Origin: Bacillota bacterium
Lineage (GTDB): Bacteria; Bacillota; Clostridia; Christensenellales; UBA1242
Length of the DNA stretch: 64,000 nt
Assembly (NCBI GenBank): GCA_009780065.1
Contig: WRAS01000006.1
Coordinates: 1-64,000, forward strand
Direction of reading: 5' to 3'
The translations under genes and the position numbers were made by a program. Of this stretch, positions 52,022 through 61,152 are shown one piece after another. The notes beneath the pieces were generated by a model that did no database searches, was not told where the DNA came from, and worked only from the letters and a program-made list of their open reading frames with translations. Numbering within the stretch: the stretch's first letter is position 1; every line of letters starts with the position of its first letter.

Positions 52022-53830
52022 ATGAAAAATGAAAAAATACGAAACATTGCAATCATTGCACACGTGGATCATGGGAAAACCAGTTTGGTTAATGAACTGT
52101 TAAAACAAGGTGGTGTTTTTCGCGAGAACCAAGCCGTTACCGACCGTGTTATGGACAGCAATGCGTTGGAACGCGAACGCGGAATCACAATATTCAGTAA
52201 GAATGCATCATGTATGTATGGTGATAAAAAAATAAATATCGTGGACACACCAGGTCACGCAGATTTTGGTGGTGAAGTAGAACGTGTGTTGAAGATGGTA
52301 GATGGTGTTTTATTGGTGGTTGATTCTTTTGAAGGGCCAATGCCGCAAACCCGTTTTGTATTGCAAAAGAGTTTGGAACTTGGGCACAAAGTTATTGTAG
52401 TCATAAATAAAATTGACAGAAAGGATGCACGTCTGGACGAAGTCAAAGACGAGGTTCTTGAATTATTTTTAGAGTTAGATGCGTCCGCCGAACAGTTAGA
52501 TAGTCCATTCGTATACGCAAGCGCACGCGAAGGTGTGGCAACACTTGACATGAAAAAAGAAGCAAAAGACTTTATCCCCTTGTTTGAAAAAATTGTCGAA
52601 TATATTCCCGCCCCCACTGTTGTGGATGCACCATTTGCCATGTTGGTTAGTTCCACCGAACAAAACGATTTCTTGGGTAAATTAGCGATTGGAAAAATTG
52701 TCCAGGGCGATGTTTCGGTGGGTATGAATTTGAAAGCGGTTAACTTTCACGATGAGACGAAGAATTCATCATTCAGGGTTGCGAACTTGTTCCTTTTTGA
52801 CGGACTTGCCAAAGTTGCGGTGGCCCAAGCCTTTGCAGGCGATATTGTAAATATTGCAGGCAGTTTGGATGTGAATATTGGGGATACGATTTGTGATAAG
52901 TCTATTGACACTGCCCTACCATTTGTTAATATTTCTGCACCAAGTATTGAAATGACTTTTAGCATTAATAATGGACCATTTGCAGGTAAAGAAGGCAAGT
53001 TTTGTACCAGCAGACACTTACGAGATCGTTTAGAAAAAGCCGCAATCAAGGATTTGAGTTTAAAGGTTCTGCCGACGGATTCTGCGGATTCGTTCCGCGT
53101 ACTTGGGCGTGGTGAGATGCATATTTCTATACTAGTTGAAAATATGCGACGCGACGGATATGAATTTATGGTAAGTGTTCCCAAAGTTTTGTACAAAACA
53201 ATTGATGGTGTCGAGTGCGAACCAATTGACCGTGTATTCATAGATGTTCCAACAGAAAATGTGGGTGCAATTATGAGCGAGATGGGCGAGAGAAAAGGTG
53301 AACTGGTTACAATGAATACTGGCGAAGTTCGATCCAAGTGCGAATTCTTGGTTCCAAGTCGCGGTTTATTCGGTTACAGAACAAAGTTTATGACAGACAC
53401 ACGCGGTAGGGGCATAATAAATACTCTGTTTGAAAAGTATGAACCATATAAGGGATACATTAGAAAAAGAGACTTTGGAGCACTGATAGCATTTGAACAA
53501 GGCGAAACGACACCATATGGATTGTTCCATGCACAAGAACGCGGGTCATTAATAATATTGCCAGGTACCCAAGTCTATGCCGGTATGGTGGTTGGACAAA
53601 ATCCAGCAGGGATGGATCTTGCCGTAAATGTTTGCAAGAAAAAACAATTAACCAACATACGCTCTTCCGGTGCGGATGATTCGTTGAAGTTGGTTCCAAT
53701 TAAACAAATGTCGCTGGAAGAATGTATTGAATTCTTGAATGACGATGAATTATTAGAGGTCACACCAAAAGATTTACGTATACGGAAAATAGTATTGGAC
53801 CATACCAAACGTGTACGCGAAAGAAAGTAG
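52022..53830 (+). CDS. typA: GTPase TypA/BipA
   Basis: 602 residues from the ATG at 52022; the in-frame ATG at 51998 lies upstream of the -10 box. The G domain has AHVDHGKTSLVNEL, DTPGHADFGGEVERVL and INKIDRKDAR; EF-G-like domains follow and the unique C-terminal domain includes VPSRGLFGYRTKFMTDTRG. TypA binds the ribosome and assists 50S assembly, especially in cold and stress. No Shine-Dalgarno. Confidence 0.96.
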   Translation: MKNEKIRNIAIIAHVDHGKTSLVNELLKQGGVFRENQAVTDRVMDSNALERERGITIFSKNASCMYGDKKINIVDTPGHADFGGEVERVLKMVDGVLLVVDSFEGPMPQTRFVLQKSLELGHKVIVVINKIDRKDARLDEVKDEVLELFLELDASAEQLDSPFVYASAREGVATLDMKKEAKDFIPLFEKIVEYIPAPTVVDAPFAMLVSSTEQNDFLGKLAIGKIVQGDVSVGMNLKAVNFHDETKNSSFRVANLFLFDGLAKVAVAQAFAGDIVNIAGSLDVNIGDTICDKSIDTALPFVNISAPSIEMTFSINNGPFAGKEGKFCTSRHLRDRLEKAAIKDLSLKVLPTDSADSFRVLGRGEMHISILVENMRRDGYEFMVSVPKVLYKTIDGVECEPIDRVFIDVPTENVGAIMSEMGERKGELVTMNTGEVRSKCEFLVPSRGLFGYRTKFMTDTRGRGIINTLFEKYEPYKGYIRKRDFGALIAFEQGETTPYGLFHAQERGSLIILPGTQVYAGMVVGQNPAGMDLAVNVCKKKQLTNIRSSGADDSLKLVPIKQMSLEECIEFLNDDELLEVTPKDLRIRKIVLDHTKRVRERK

Positions 53831-53833
53831 TTT

Positions 53834-53861
53834 AAAAAAGCAGTTGATAACTGCTTTTTAT
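53834..53861. terminator. Bidirectional terminator between typA and the membrane protein gene
   Basis: AAAAAGCAGTT / AACTGCTTTTT stem with a 3-nt loop, between two convergent genes. Confidence 0.88.
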
Positions 53862-53870
53862 TTTTCAATA

Positions 53871-54257
53871 CTACATTGCTTCGCGACGGCCAGTTTTTAG
53901 CAAAAATGCCGAGATCACACCGATTACAGTTGCGAATAGCATGTCATACAAAAATCCAGTTGTGATATCGAAATTTGTCGCAAGTAAACTGAAAACCAAG
54001 AATGTTACAGCAGTATAGATTATTCCAAAGATTGCTCCGTGTATAAATGCACGCTTTGAAACATATCGTGTCACAACACCTACCCCATAAAAGATCGCAA
54101 GTACCTTTATGATTTGGGTGATTACCGCGATTATTGTTCCGCCTGGGCTTGCAATTTTGACAAACAGTGCAAGTATTAAAACCAGTACAAGTGTTAGAAC
54201 CAGCGTATACAAACCCGCCTTGATATAACCTTTAATAATTCCGTCTTTTTTTTCCAT
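53871..54257 (-). CDS. TIGR04086-like four-helix membrane protein
   Basis: 128 residues, four hydrophobic segments, with the GAIFGIIYTAVTF and YDMLFATVIGVISAFL segments seen in the TIGR04086 family of Bacillota. Family function is unknown. It begins MEKKDGIIKGYIKAGL. No Shine-Dalgarno is visible. In many Clostridia a gene of this family sits near rpmA and the secretion genes, as here. Confidence 0.72.
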   Translation of the reverse strand: MEKKDGIIKGYIKAGLYTLVLTLVLVLILALFVKIASPGGTIIAVITQIIKVLAIFYGVGVVTRYVSKRAFIHGAIFGIIYTAVTFLVFSLLATNFDITTGFLYDMLFATVIGVISAFLLKTGRREAM

Positions 54258-54292
54258 AGCAATAAATATGTTTTGATGTCAAAGTTAATGCC

Positions 54293-54316
54293 AAAAAAAA
54301 CGAGGCAATGCCCCGT
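54293..54316 (-). terminator. Intrinsic terminator of rplU-prp-rpmA
   Basis: ACGGGGC / GCCTCGT stem with one mismatch and a 3-nt loop, followed by eight T residues in the rpmA direction. Confidence 0.8.
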
Positions 54317-54337
54317 TTATATTTTTTACCAACCCAA

Positions 54338-54793
54338 TTAGGACGCGATTACGCAGACCTTTTTACGATTGTCTTTTGTTGTTTTAAAGCAGACTTTGCC
54401 TTCTTTAAGTGCGAAAAGTGTGTGGTCGGTACCAATACCAACATTGTCGCCCGCCAAAAACTTTGTTCCGCGTTGACGGATAATTATGCTGCCGGCACTT
54501 ACAAGTTCACCGTCAGATGCCTTTACACCAAGACGTTGCGCGTTAGAGTCACGTCCGTTTTTTGTACTTCCCCCACCTTTTTTGGTTGCAAAAAGTTGTA
54601 TGTCAATAAAACCGCTTTCTGGCTTTGGTTTTGGTTTACAGCAACCGCCGCAACCACGTTGCTCGCATGGTTTGCCACATGGTTTTCCGCATGGTTTGCA
54701 TCCGAAAAGTTGGATATTGATAAGACCTCGCTTAGTTTCTGGTTTTGGTTTTTGGCAGCCGCCTGGACAGCTTCCGCAATTTCCCTTGTTCAT
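54338..54793 (-). CDS. rpmA: 50S ribosomal protein L27 with a long Cys-rich leader and two Prp sites
   Basis: 151 residues. The mature L27 begins at Ala69 ([15 protein letters not shown]) and is normal to the end. Bacillota L27 usually has a leader of about 9 residues ending LQFF, removed by Prp; here the leader is 68 residues. It holds two copies of the cleavage motif, GLINIQLF (residues 23-30) and GFIDIQLF (61-68), each preceded by a KPKP segment. Ten cysteines (6, 9, 13, 32, 35, 39, 43, 48, 51, 52) fall in it, most between the two sites. AAGGAGG site; ATGA overlap with prp. Confidence 0.95.
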   Translation of the reverse strand: MNKGNCGSCPGGCQKPKPETKRGLINIQLFGCKPCGKPCGKPCEQRGCGGCCKPKPKPESGFIDIQLFATKKGGGSTKNGRDSNAQRLGVKASDGELVSAGSIIIRQRGTKFLAGDNVGIGTDHTLFALKEGKVCFKTTKDNRKKVCVIAS

Positions 54794-55101
54794 TTCGTTT
54801 CCTCCTTGATTTTTATGTATTTAGGATATTGTGTTTGTAAATCATGTAACCCAAGCATCATGGTGTTAAGAATCAGTTGATTTTGTGTTGTGGGGGCACA
54901 TACTTTGATATATATGTTTCCGTCGCTCTTTTTGATTTCGCAGCAATCAAATTTTGTTAAACCAAGGCAAGCGGTTTGTATGATGGCACTGGTGGCTGCA
55001 CACACGATGTCGTATCCCAGTGCTGCGTATTCTGCGTGACCAGTAGCGCTGAGTTTGATTATTTCCCCACCCAGATTCTTTGATACAGTTACTTTTGTCA
55101 T
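54790..55101 (-). CDS. prp: Ribosomal-processing cysteine protease Prp
   Basis: 103 residues from the ATG at 55101. The catalytic His lies in [12 protein letters not shown] and the catalytic Cys in [11 protein letters not shown], the family's two marks. Prp removes the N-terminal leader of L27, which is needed for ribosome function. It sits between rplU and rpmA, the order kept across Bacillota, and its last codons contain the rpmA ribosome binding site. Here its substrate has two candidate cleavage motifs. Confidence 0.95.
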   Translation of the reverse strand: MTKVTVSKNLGGEIIKLSATGHAEYAALGYDIVCAATSAIIQTACLGLTKFDCCEIKKSDGNIYIKVCAPTTQNQLILNTMMLGLHDLQTQYPKYIKIKEETK

Positions 55102-55111
55102 TTGCACCTTT

Positions 55112-55402
55112 TTACGCGATGCTGGTAATTTTTAGTTTTGTAAACGGCTGTCGGTGACCTTGTGTACGACGGTAGTTCTTTTTTGGCTTGTACTTGAAGA
55201 TTCGCATCTTATCGCCTTTTCCATGTTCCACTATCTTGGCTTTGACTTTGCCTTTGGTTTGCGTCTTGCCGTCCACGACGACTAAGATAACCTCTAGATC
55301 CAGTTCTTTGTCCACATCCAGTTCCAATTTTTCTACAAAGACCTCGGTATCCTTTTCGACGCGATATTGTTTCCCGCCTGTTTTGACAATTGCGTATGTC
55401 AT
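55112..55402 (-). CDS. rplU: 50S ribosomal protein L21
   Basis: 96 residues from the ATG at 55402, which has AAGGAGG upstream; the longer reading to 55456 has no family support. [19 protein letters not shown] at the start and [21 protein letters not shown]-type basic C-terminal region ([18 protein letters not shown]) are characteristic. First gene of rplU-prp-rpmA. Confidence 0.96.
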   Translation of the reverse strand: [96 protein letters not shown]

Positions 55403-55460
55403 ATTGATTTTCCTCCTTACCTCCAATCTCGCTATGATATGTGGCTGGTTCAGCACTTAA

Positions 55461-55487
55461 AAAAACACATCCTATGCGGATGTGTTT
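55461..55487 (-). terminator. Terminator of the large secreted protein gene, overlapping the rplU start
   Basis: ACACATCC / GGATGTGT stem with a 5-nt loop and seven T residues in the minus direction, 38 nt after the stop at 55525. Confidence 0.8.
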
Positions 55488-55517
55488 ATTATAGCACAAC
55501 AAATTTTGAAATGTCAA
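55488..55517 (-). promoter_or_regulatory. Promoter of rplU-prp-rpmA placed between a stop codon and a terminator
   Basis: TTGACA (55512-55517), 18 nt, TATAAT (55488-55493). The predicted start near 55481 lies inside the 5' arm of the terminator stem, so its own transcript lacks half the arm. The leader is about 80 nt with AAGGAGG before rplU. Confidence 0.75.
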
Positions 55518-55524
55518 CAAGGAA

Positions 55525-58500
55525 TTATGCGGCAACGTGGTGGAATACAAGGCTTAGGTCGAATGCAACACCTGTGGTGATTGGTGCAAGAAGTTCAGCA
55601 AGAATAGGGTCAAGCGGCAATGTAACATTAAGTGTAATTGTACCGTCGTAGTAAATTACAGAAGCAGTTAAAGCATTGAACAAGAAACCAATATCCATGC
55701 CAAGAGCGTCTCCAGCAATACCGAGTGCACCCCCTAGAATGCTGACAAACGGAATAGGTTCGTCCAAACCAACACCGAAGTAAAACAAGTTAAGGTGACC
55801 ATTTGCGCCAATTTCGTATTGGATGTTGTCCAGCAAGTCAACAATTAAACCCAATGATTCATCAAGATAGATAAGGTCGCCAAGATAAAATCCAAGTACA
55901 TCTTCGTGGACATCAAAACCAAATGATCCAAGCATTGCGATAACGTCAAATATGTCTGCGACGTCGCCAATAAGTTCAGCAAGCAGGACATCGATAATCA
56001 TGTCAAATAGTTCATCATCCATAAGAAGTGTTGGAATGTTGTCCAGTGCGAATTGGAAAATAATTTCCATGAATGCGTCACTGGTTGCCACCATTATTGG
56101 AAGCAAGATTTCGAAAAGTTGTTCAAACAATTCATCGTTTTCAATAACGTTTGCAACAAGCATAGGAACAATTACGTCAACAGCCATATCCAAGATATCG
56201 TGTGCGTTATCCGCAAGAATTTCCATAAGGAAGTCAAATATAGTGTCGCTGTCTATAAGACGTACGATAACCTCGTCAATGAACATAAGGATTATACGGT
56301 CGATAACGTAAGGAGAATAGTATACAGGGTTTTCGTTCAACACGATAAGGATAATGTAGTTCCATGCCTCGTTAATTGATTGGGTCGTTTCGATTGCACC
56401 AAGGAAACGCAAGATGAATGCCTCGACAAGTTCGCGTGAGTCAGCATGAATTTCAAAACCAAGCAGGTCAGAAAGCAGACCGTTGACAAGACCGAATAGG
56501 TTTTCAAAACTTGCGATTGCTTGCGGGTCCATTAGACCGTTTTTAATTGCAGGAATGTTTTGAACAATGATGTCGATGTATGTGTCCAAAATTGTTTCAA
56601 TTGTTGCATCAAATGCGGCATTAAGCGAGCCAAGGTTGTCTAGATTGTCTAGAAGTTCGATGATGATACCCTCGAAAAAGTCACGCACCCCACCATCAAT
56701 TGTTAAATTAATACCAGGAAGCATGTCTTCTAATAAGTCACCAAGCAAATCATTCAGCAAGTCGAACAGATCATCAAAACTGATAAGGTCAGGAGTTGCA
56801 CTAGTAAGGTCATCACGAAGAACAGAAGCAAGTGAAGAAAGGAAATTGTTAAATGTAGTACGGTTTGTTAGAACCTCGGTAAATGCAATTTCAATAACAT
56901 CACTCAATGATTTGCCTTGACCAAGTACATCAATAATAACCTCAATCATAAGGTCCATGATTGCAGGAAGAATTGCCGCAATAAGTGGATCATCACCAGC
57001 AATTTCACCAACAACCATATCACCCATCAATCCAGCCATTCCAAGAGCATCCATGTTATTAAGAATTGTGCGTACAGGAGGGATTGCACCCATATAGTAA
57101 CCTGCAGCCATCACATCATCAAGGTGAGCAGCAACGATTTGGTTAATATCTGCTACGTTCCAAACGTTCAAAATATTTGCAGGAAAACCATTTGTTCTAA
57201 CAGCAGTTGAATAGAATCTTATGTCGGTCAAGCATAGCCAGTCAAATAGAACACGGTCTACACTGTTACGTGCGACTGGGTTTGCAAGTTGCAAGAAGTA
57301 AAAACCTGAACCATTACCACGTCCCATAACTGCAGGCGCAGTTGGGTTTGTGTTAGGAATGTTTGGTGCCGCACCAGGCCATCCAGCAGGTGCACCAGCA
57401 AGTGGTGTTGGGTAAATAGGGCGGACAAAAGGACGTGCAGCGTGACGAGTAGGTTGTTGTAATGTTAGAAGTTGCCATTCTGCATTTTGACGCAACCATG
57501 TTTGATATACAGGACGTGATGTGTACGCCTCCCAGTTATTAAGTTTGAATTCAACATATGCAGGTGTATTAATATATGCATTAACATTGTTCCACCAGTT
57601 GTTGTAACTGGTTCTCCATGCATTCATCCATGTATCATAGTTTGTTTGCCATGTTGCAAATGCAGGGTCATTGATCCAAAGTCCATGTGTGTATGGAACA
57701 AACATGTTGTTCATAATTGGACCAGTTGGCGCACCAGCAATAAGGAAAACGATAGGGTTATTTATCATAATATCAGAAAGCATTGGAACAAGACCACCGA
57801 CGACCATTTGGTCTAGACTGCCATCCATGTCACCCATATCAAGGTCACCAATAAGGTCAAGCAGCATTTCGCCTTGATCCATTACAAGTTGCTCTAAATC
57901 AAGACCCATAACATTGTCAGTTACAACATCACGAACAGCACCTTCAAAATCAATACCCATCAATGAACGGAAAAGGTCAGATGCCGGGTCGCGCAGGAAT
58001 GGAACAACAAACTCGGCACCAAAAGTATCCAACAAGAAGATTACAAGGTTACGTGCATCGCGTGCCATTTGGAAGAATTCGGGACTGACAAGGAATTGTG
58101 CAAGAGTTTCGGCAAATACCTCGACATCATCACGAAGTTGAGTTTCAATATATTGAATTGCGAGTGCACGTAGTTCGTCGGTTACCAGGAAGAACACGTC
58201 CTCGAACCCTGCCATTACGAACTCGATAAGTGGTTCGCGGATCAATGGTAATAGTTCGTGTGCGTGTTCACTTTGCAAGAATGCGATAAGTGGGTCACGC
58301 ATTGTGTCACGAAGAAGTGCATTCAATTCAATGTTGTTCAGATCAATTTCATTATTGTTCAAAATAAAGTTGAACAATTCAAAATGACCCTGGGTCATCC
58401 AACCTGGATTTGGTAACACAATTGGGGGGTCGTCTGGAGGGTCGACTGGGGGTAGTGGGTCTGCGCCGACACGGTTGGAAAAGATTATCGGCAACACAAT

Positions 58501-58563
58501 CGCAGGTATCAAGACAATTACGATTACCACGGAGAGAACGTAACTTAATTTTCTGCCTTGCAT
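55525..58563 (-). CDS. Large acidic secreted protein of unknown function
   Basis: 1012 residues. An N-terminal hydrophobic helix (VLSVVIVIVLIPAIVLPII) followed by a Pro/Asp linker (PPVDPPDDPPIVLPNP) marks export with membrane anchoring or cleavage. The bulk consists of amphipathic helices rich in Leu, Ile, Asp and Glu (for example DELFEQLFEILLPIMVATSD and DDELFDMIIDVLLAELIGD), with similar units recurring. Residues about 290-420 are different: rich in Trp, Asn, Tyr and Pro. No LPxTG, SLH or known domain is seen. AAAGGAG site before the ATG. Confidence 0.8.
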   Translation of the reverse strand: MQGRKLSYVLSVVIVIVLIPAIVLPIIFSNRVGADPLPPVDPPDDPPIVLPNPGWMTQGHFELFNFILNNNEIDLNNIELNALLRDTMRDPLIAFLQSEHAHELLPLIREPLIEFVMAGFEDVFFLVTDELRALAIQYIETQLRDDVEVFAETLAQFLVSPEFFQMARDARNLVIFLLDTFGAEFVVPFLRDPASDLFRSLMGIDFEGAVRDVVTDNVMGLDLEQLVMDQGEMLLDLIGDLDMGDMDGSLDQMVVGGLVPMLSDIMINNPIVFLIAGAPTGPIMNNMFVPYTHGLWINDPAFATWQTNYDTWMNAWRTSYNNWWNNVNAYINTPAYVEFKLNNWEAYTSRPVYQTWLRQNAEWQLLTLQQPTRHAARPFVRPIYPTPLAGAPAGWPGAAPNIPNTNPTAPAVMGRGNGSGFYFLQLANPVARNSVDRVLFDWLCLTDIRFYSTAVRTNGFPANILNVWNVADINQIVAAHLDDVMAAGYYMGAIPPVRTILNNMDALGMAGLMGDMVVGEIAGDDPLIAAILPAIMDLMIEVIIDVLGQGKSLSDVIEIAFTEVLTNRTTFNNFLSSLASVLRDDLTSATPDLISFDDLFDLLNDLLGDLLEDMLPGINLTIDGGVRDFFEGIIIELLDNLDNLGSLNAAFDATIETILDTYIDIIVQNIPAIKNGLMDPQAIASFENLFGLVNGLLSDLLGFEIHADSRELVEAFILRFLGAIETTQSINEAWNYIILIVLNENPVYYSPYVIDRIILMFIDEVIVRLIDSDTIFDFLMEILADNAHDILDMAVDVIVPMLVANVIENDELFEQLFEILLPIMVATSDAFMEIIFQFALDNIPTLLMDDELFDMIIDVLLAELIGDVADIFDVIAMLGSFGFDVHEDVLGFYLGDLIYLDESLGLIVDLLDNIQYEIGANGHLNLFYFGVGLDEPIPFVSILGGALGIAGDALGMDIGFLFNALTASVIYYDGTITLNVTLPLDPILAELLAPITTGVAFDLSLVFHHVAA

Positions 58564-58751
58564 TTTTGGTACTCCTTTTTAATTTCAATTTATCTTATAT
58601 GTTTATGACGAAAATGGCCAAGTTGACCTATTTTTATAGGCTATAATAATGCATGCGACAAATAAAGTCAATATTCAAATTAGACATAATTTAAATACCT
58701 AGTATTCAAAGAAAGTGATTCACCACAAAATCTAGGAAATACAAAAAAATT

Positions 58752-61145
58752 TCATTGTGTATGTTCAATCTTTTGCACAGTTCCTGTGTAACCGTCCAAT
58801 ATTATTTTATCGCCCGTATTAATTAAAACAGTTGCACCAGTGATATTGGAAACCAGTGGCAGCGCGTACTCGCGCGCGACTACTGCACCGTGTGATAAGG
58901 CTCCGCCGACCTCGGTAATTAATCCATCAATAAGACAATAAAACGGAGACCAGCCTATGTCTGTAAAAGATGCTACCATAATCTCGCCTTTTTGAAGTTG
59001 TGCAGCATCCTCGACACATTTTACAACACGTGCTGTGCCAACCACCCTGCCGCGACTGACGGGAGTGCCATATAGAACATTACCGGATTCGACAAAGCCC
59101 TGTTGTTCCAGTGGCTGGGGCGTATTTGCGTAAACCTCGGCAAAGCTTAGTTCAGATTGAGATTTTAAAAGATTTCTCCGTTGTAGTGCTTTTTTAACCA
59201 AGGTTGCATTTTCATCTTTAACAAGTTTTCCGATCTCGTCTGGTGTTAAGAAAAAGATTGAATCCTCGTCCGGTAATCTTCCGTTAGCGACCAGTTGATT
59301 CGCCAATTTTGTATATGCCTGCTTGAATACATCAAAGACCTTTATCAACTTTGATTTAGAAAATTCGCGATTTCGTACACCATCGCGAGCTTGGTTAGCA
59401 TAATAAACCAGCATCCTGGCTTTTGTTCCTTTGAACCCGTGCTCGCGCACGATGTCTTTTAGGTTTGGCGGCGCTTGTTTTACAGGTTCAGGCATGTCAC
59501 CTTGGATTACTGTTCTAAGAAATTGGGCAAATGCTTTGTTATCGGATGACCAGCCTTTGCTGCGCAACTCTGCCTCGCGAATTGCGCGATGACCGTGTCG
59601 TGACATAAATTCGTTATAAACAGTTTTAACATTTTGGTTTGTAGTTTCCAGGTAATTAATAAGTTGCTCGGCCGTGTAATTCCTTGCCATAGGGTTATCT
59701 TCAACAATTGCATTCGCAAGCCGACACAATGATGCCAAAATATCCACGCTTTCGATGCCGTCAATCCGTTCCAACATTTGAGCCAGTACTGCACGACTTT
59801 TTTCACGATCATTAAATTTTTTGTTCAACGCATTTGTTGTTGCACTGGACATTGCGCCGGAATGACCGCTGGTAACATAGTGCAGATATGCGACTTGGTT
59901 TGCAGTATTTTGAGATTGGATAATTGCATCGTATAATTCTTGTGACGTACTTGCATTATCTTCGATTGTGAAATTGTCGCTTAGTTCAGCAATACGTTTT
60001 TTCGCCTTTTTGGATGACATAATAAAACGGATATATTTGAATGAATTTATTAGCCGTGCAAAGAACCAAGGTTTTTTTCCGGGGATAATTCCGCGCTCTT
60101 CTTCGTTAAGATATCTGTTACAAATTGAAAGTTCAACATCTCTGGTTTTTGCAAGGTATGTGGTTTTTGTCATACGAAACATAGTGCTAAGATTCAAAAA
60201 TAGGTGACCATGCGCCGATAACGCACATGAGAATGGTTCCAATTCCCGCATTTTTTTATTGGCACCGCTGACCATCAACATTTTTCTGATTCCCCAGTCA
60301 ATTGCAAGTACGGAAGTATAAATAGATAACGGGGTCACCGCACCAGGTAACATCTCACTGATGTTACAGCGAGTTATTGATTGTCCTGTTAGATCCTGTT
60401 TTGGGTTGAATTCGTCACTTTCACAAATTTCAGTTACCGTTATTGGGCGTACCTGGAACCAATAAAGTTCTCCGCCCTTTATTCCCCATTCCAAATCCAG
60501 TTCGGTTTTCAAAATATCTTTCATGCGTAAACTTTGGTTGCAAATTTGTTGGATTTGTTCGATAGACAGCAAAGGATCCTGATTTGCAATTGAATCAATT
60601 TCTAACTTTGCAATATTATAAGTCGTTGGTTTGGTTGTTCCTGAGACCAGTTGTTCGCCTAAACCACGTACAGTTTCAATAAGAATTTTATTTTTATCTT
60701 GTGGATTAGATGTAAAGCAAACACCAGCAATATCTGTTTCTATCATCTTTTGCACGACAACGGACATGTTTGCGCGTTTTTTTCCGCCGACCTGATCACG
60801 GTATGTTTTGGATGCAACACCATCCAGCGATTCTACACATCTGCGAATGGCATCTTTGAATTGCTGTTCACCATTCACATTTAATACCGTAACGAATTGG
60901 CCTGCGTAGGAAAAATCTGCGCCATCTTCGGTACTGGCTGATGAACGTATTGCCACATTACCAAAATTAGATTTTTTGTAATATTCTAACGCTGTATCCA
61001 AGTCATTTTCCAAATTGACTTCTGAAAGAATAAAACCATCCGGAATATTAAAACCCGCAGTTACAAGTTGATGAAGACCACGTGCCTTTCCACCAACCCG
61101 ATTTATATAATCGTTATCCAGTTCACCAAAATTGATTTTCTTCAT
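58752..61145 (-). CDS. PEP-synthase / rifampin-phosphotransferase-like enzyme
   Basis: 797 residues from the ATG at 61145. An ATP-grasp N-terminal part (GGKARGLHQLVTAGFNIPDGF, VAIRSSASTEDGADFSYAGQ, ETVRGLGEQLVSG) is followed by a helical substrate domain and the C-terminal phosphohistidine domain GGALSHGAVVAREYALP, whose His carries phosphate. The layout is that of rifampin phosphotransferase and PEP-synthase-like proteins rather than true PPDK. The substrate is unknown. It begins 7 nt after the stop of the upstream gene. Confidence 0.85.
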   Translation of the reverse strand: MKKINFGELDNDYINRVGGKARGLHQLVTAGFNIPDGFILSEVNLENDLDTALEYYKKSNFGNVAIRSSASTEDGADFSYAGQFVTVLNVNGEQQFKDAIRRCVESLDGVASKTYRDQVGGKKRANMSVVVQKMIETDIAGVCFTSNPQDKNKILIETVRGLGEQLVSGTTKPTTYNIAKLEIDSIANQDPLLSIEQIQQICNQSLRMKDILKTELDLEWGIKGGELYWFQVRPITVTEICESDEFNPKQDLTGQSITRCNISEMLPGAVTPLSIYTSVLAIDWGIRKMLMVSGANKKMRELEPFSCALSAHGHLFLNLSTMFRMTKTTYLAKTRDVELSICNRYLNEEERGIIPGKKPWFFARLINSFKYIRFIMSSKKAKKRIAELSDNFTIEDNASTSQELYDAIIQSQNTANQVAYLHYVTSGHSGAMSSATTNALNKKFNDREKSRAVLAQMLERIDGIESVDILASLCRLANAIVEDNPMARNYTAEQLINYLETTNQNVKTVYNEFMSRHGHRAIREAELRSKGWSSDNKAFAQFLRTVIQGDMPEPVKQAPPNLKDIVREHGFKGTKARMLVYYANQARDGVRNREFSKSKLIKVFDVFKQAYTKLANQLVANGRLPDEDSIFFLTPDEIGKLVKDENATLVKKALQRRNLLKSQSELSFAEVYANTPQPLEQQGFVESGNVLYGTPVSRGRVVGTARVVKCVEDAAQLQKGEIMVASFTDIGWSPFYCLIDGLITEVGGALSHGAVVAREYALPLVSNITGATVLINTGDKIILDGYTGTVQKIEHTQ

Positions 61146-61152
61146 TCGCTTT

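Noticed and set aside
55367..55651. Plus-strand ORF across the rplU leader
   Set aside because: No promoter or ribosome binding site and antisense to the rplU control region.
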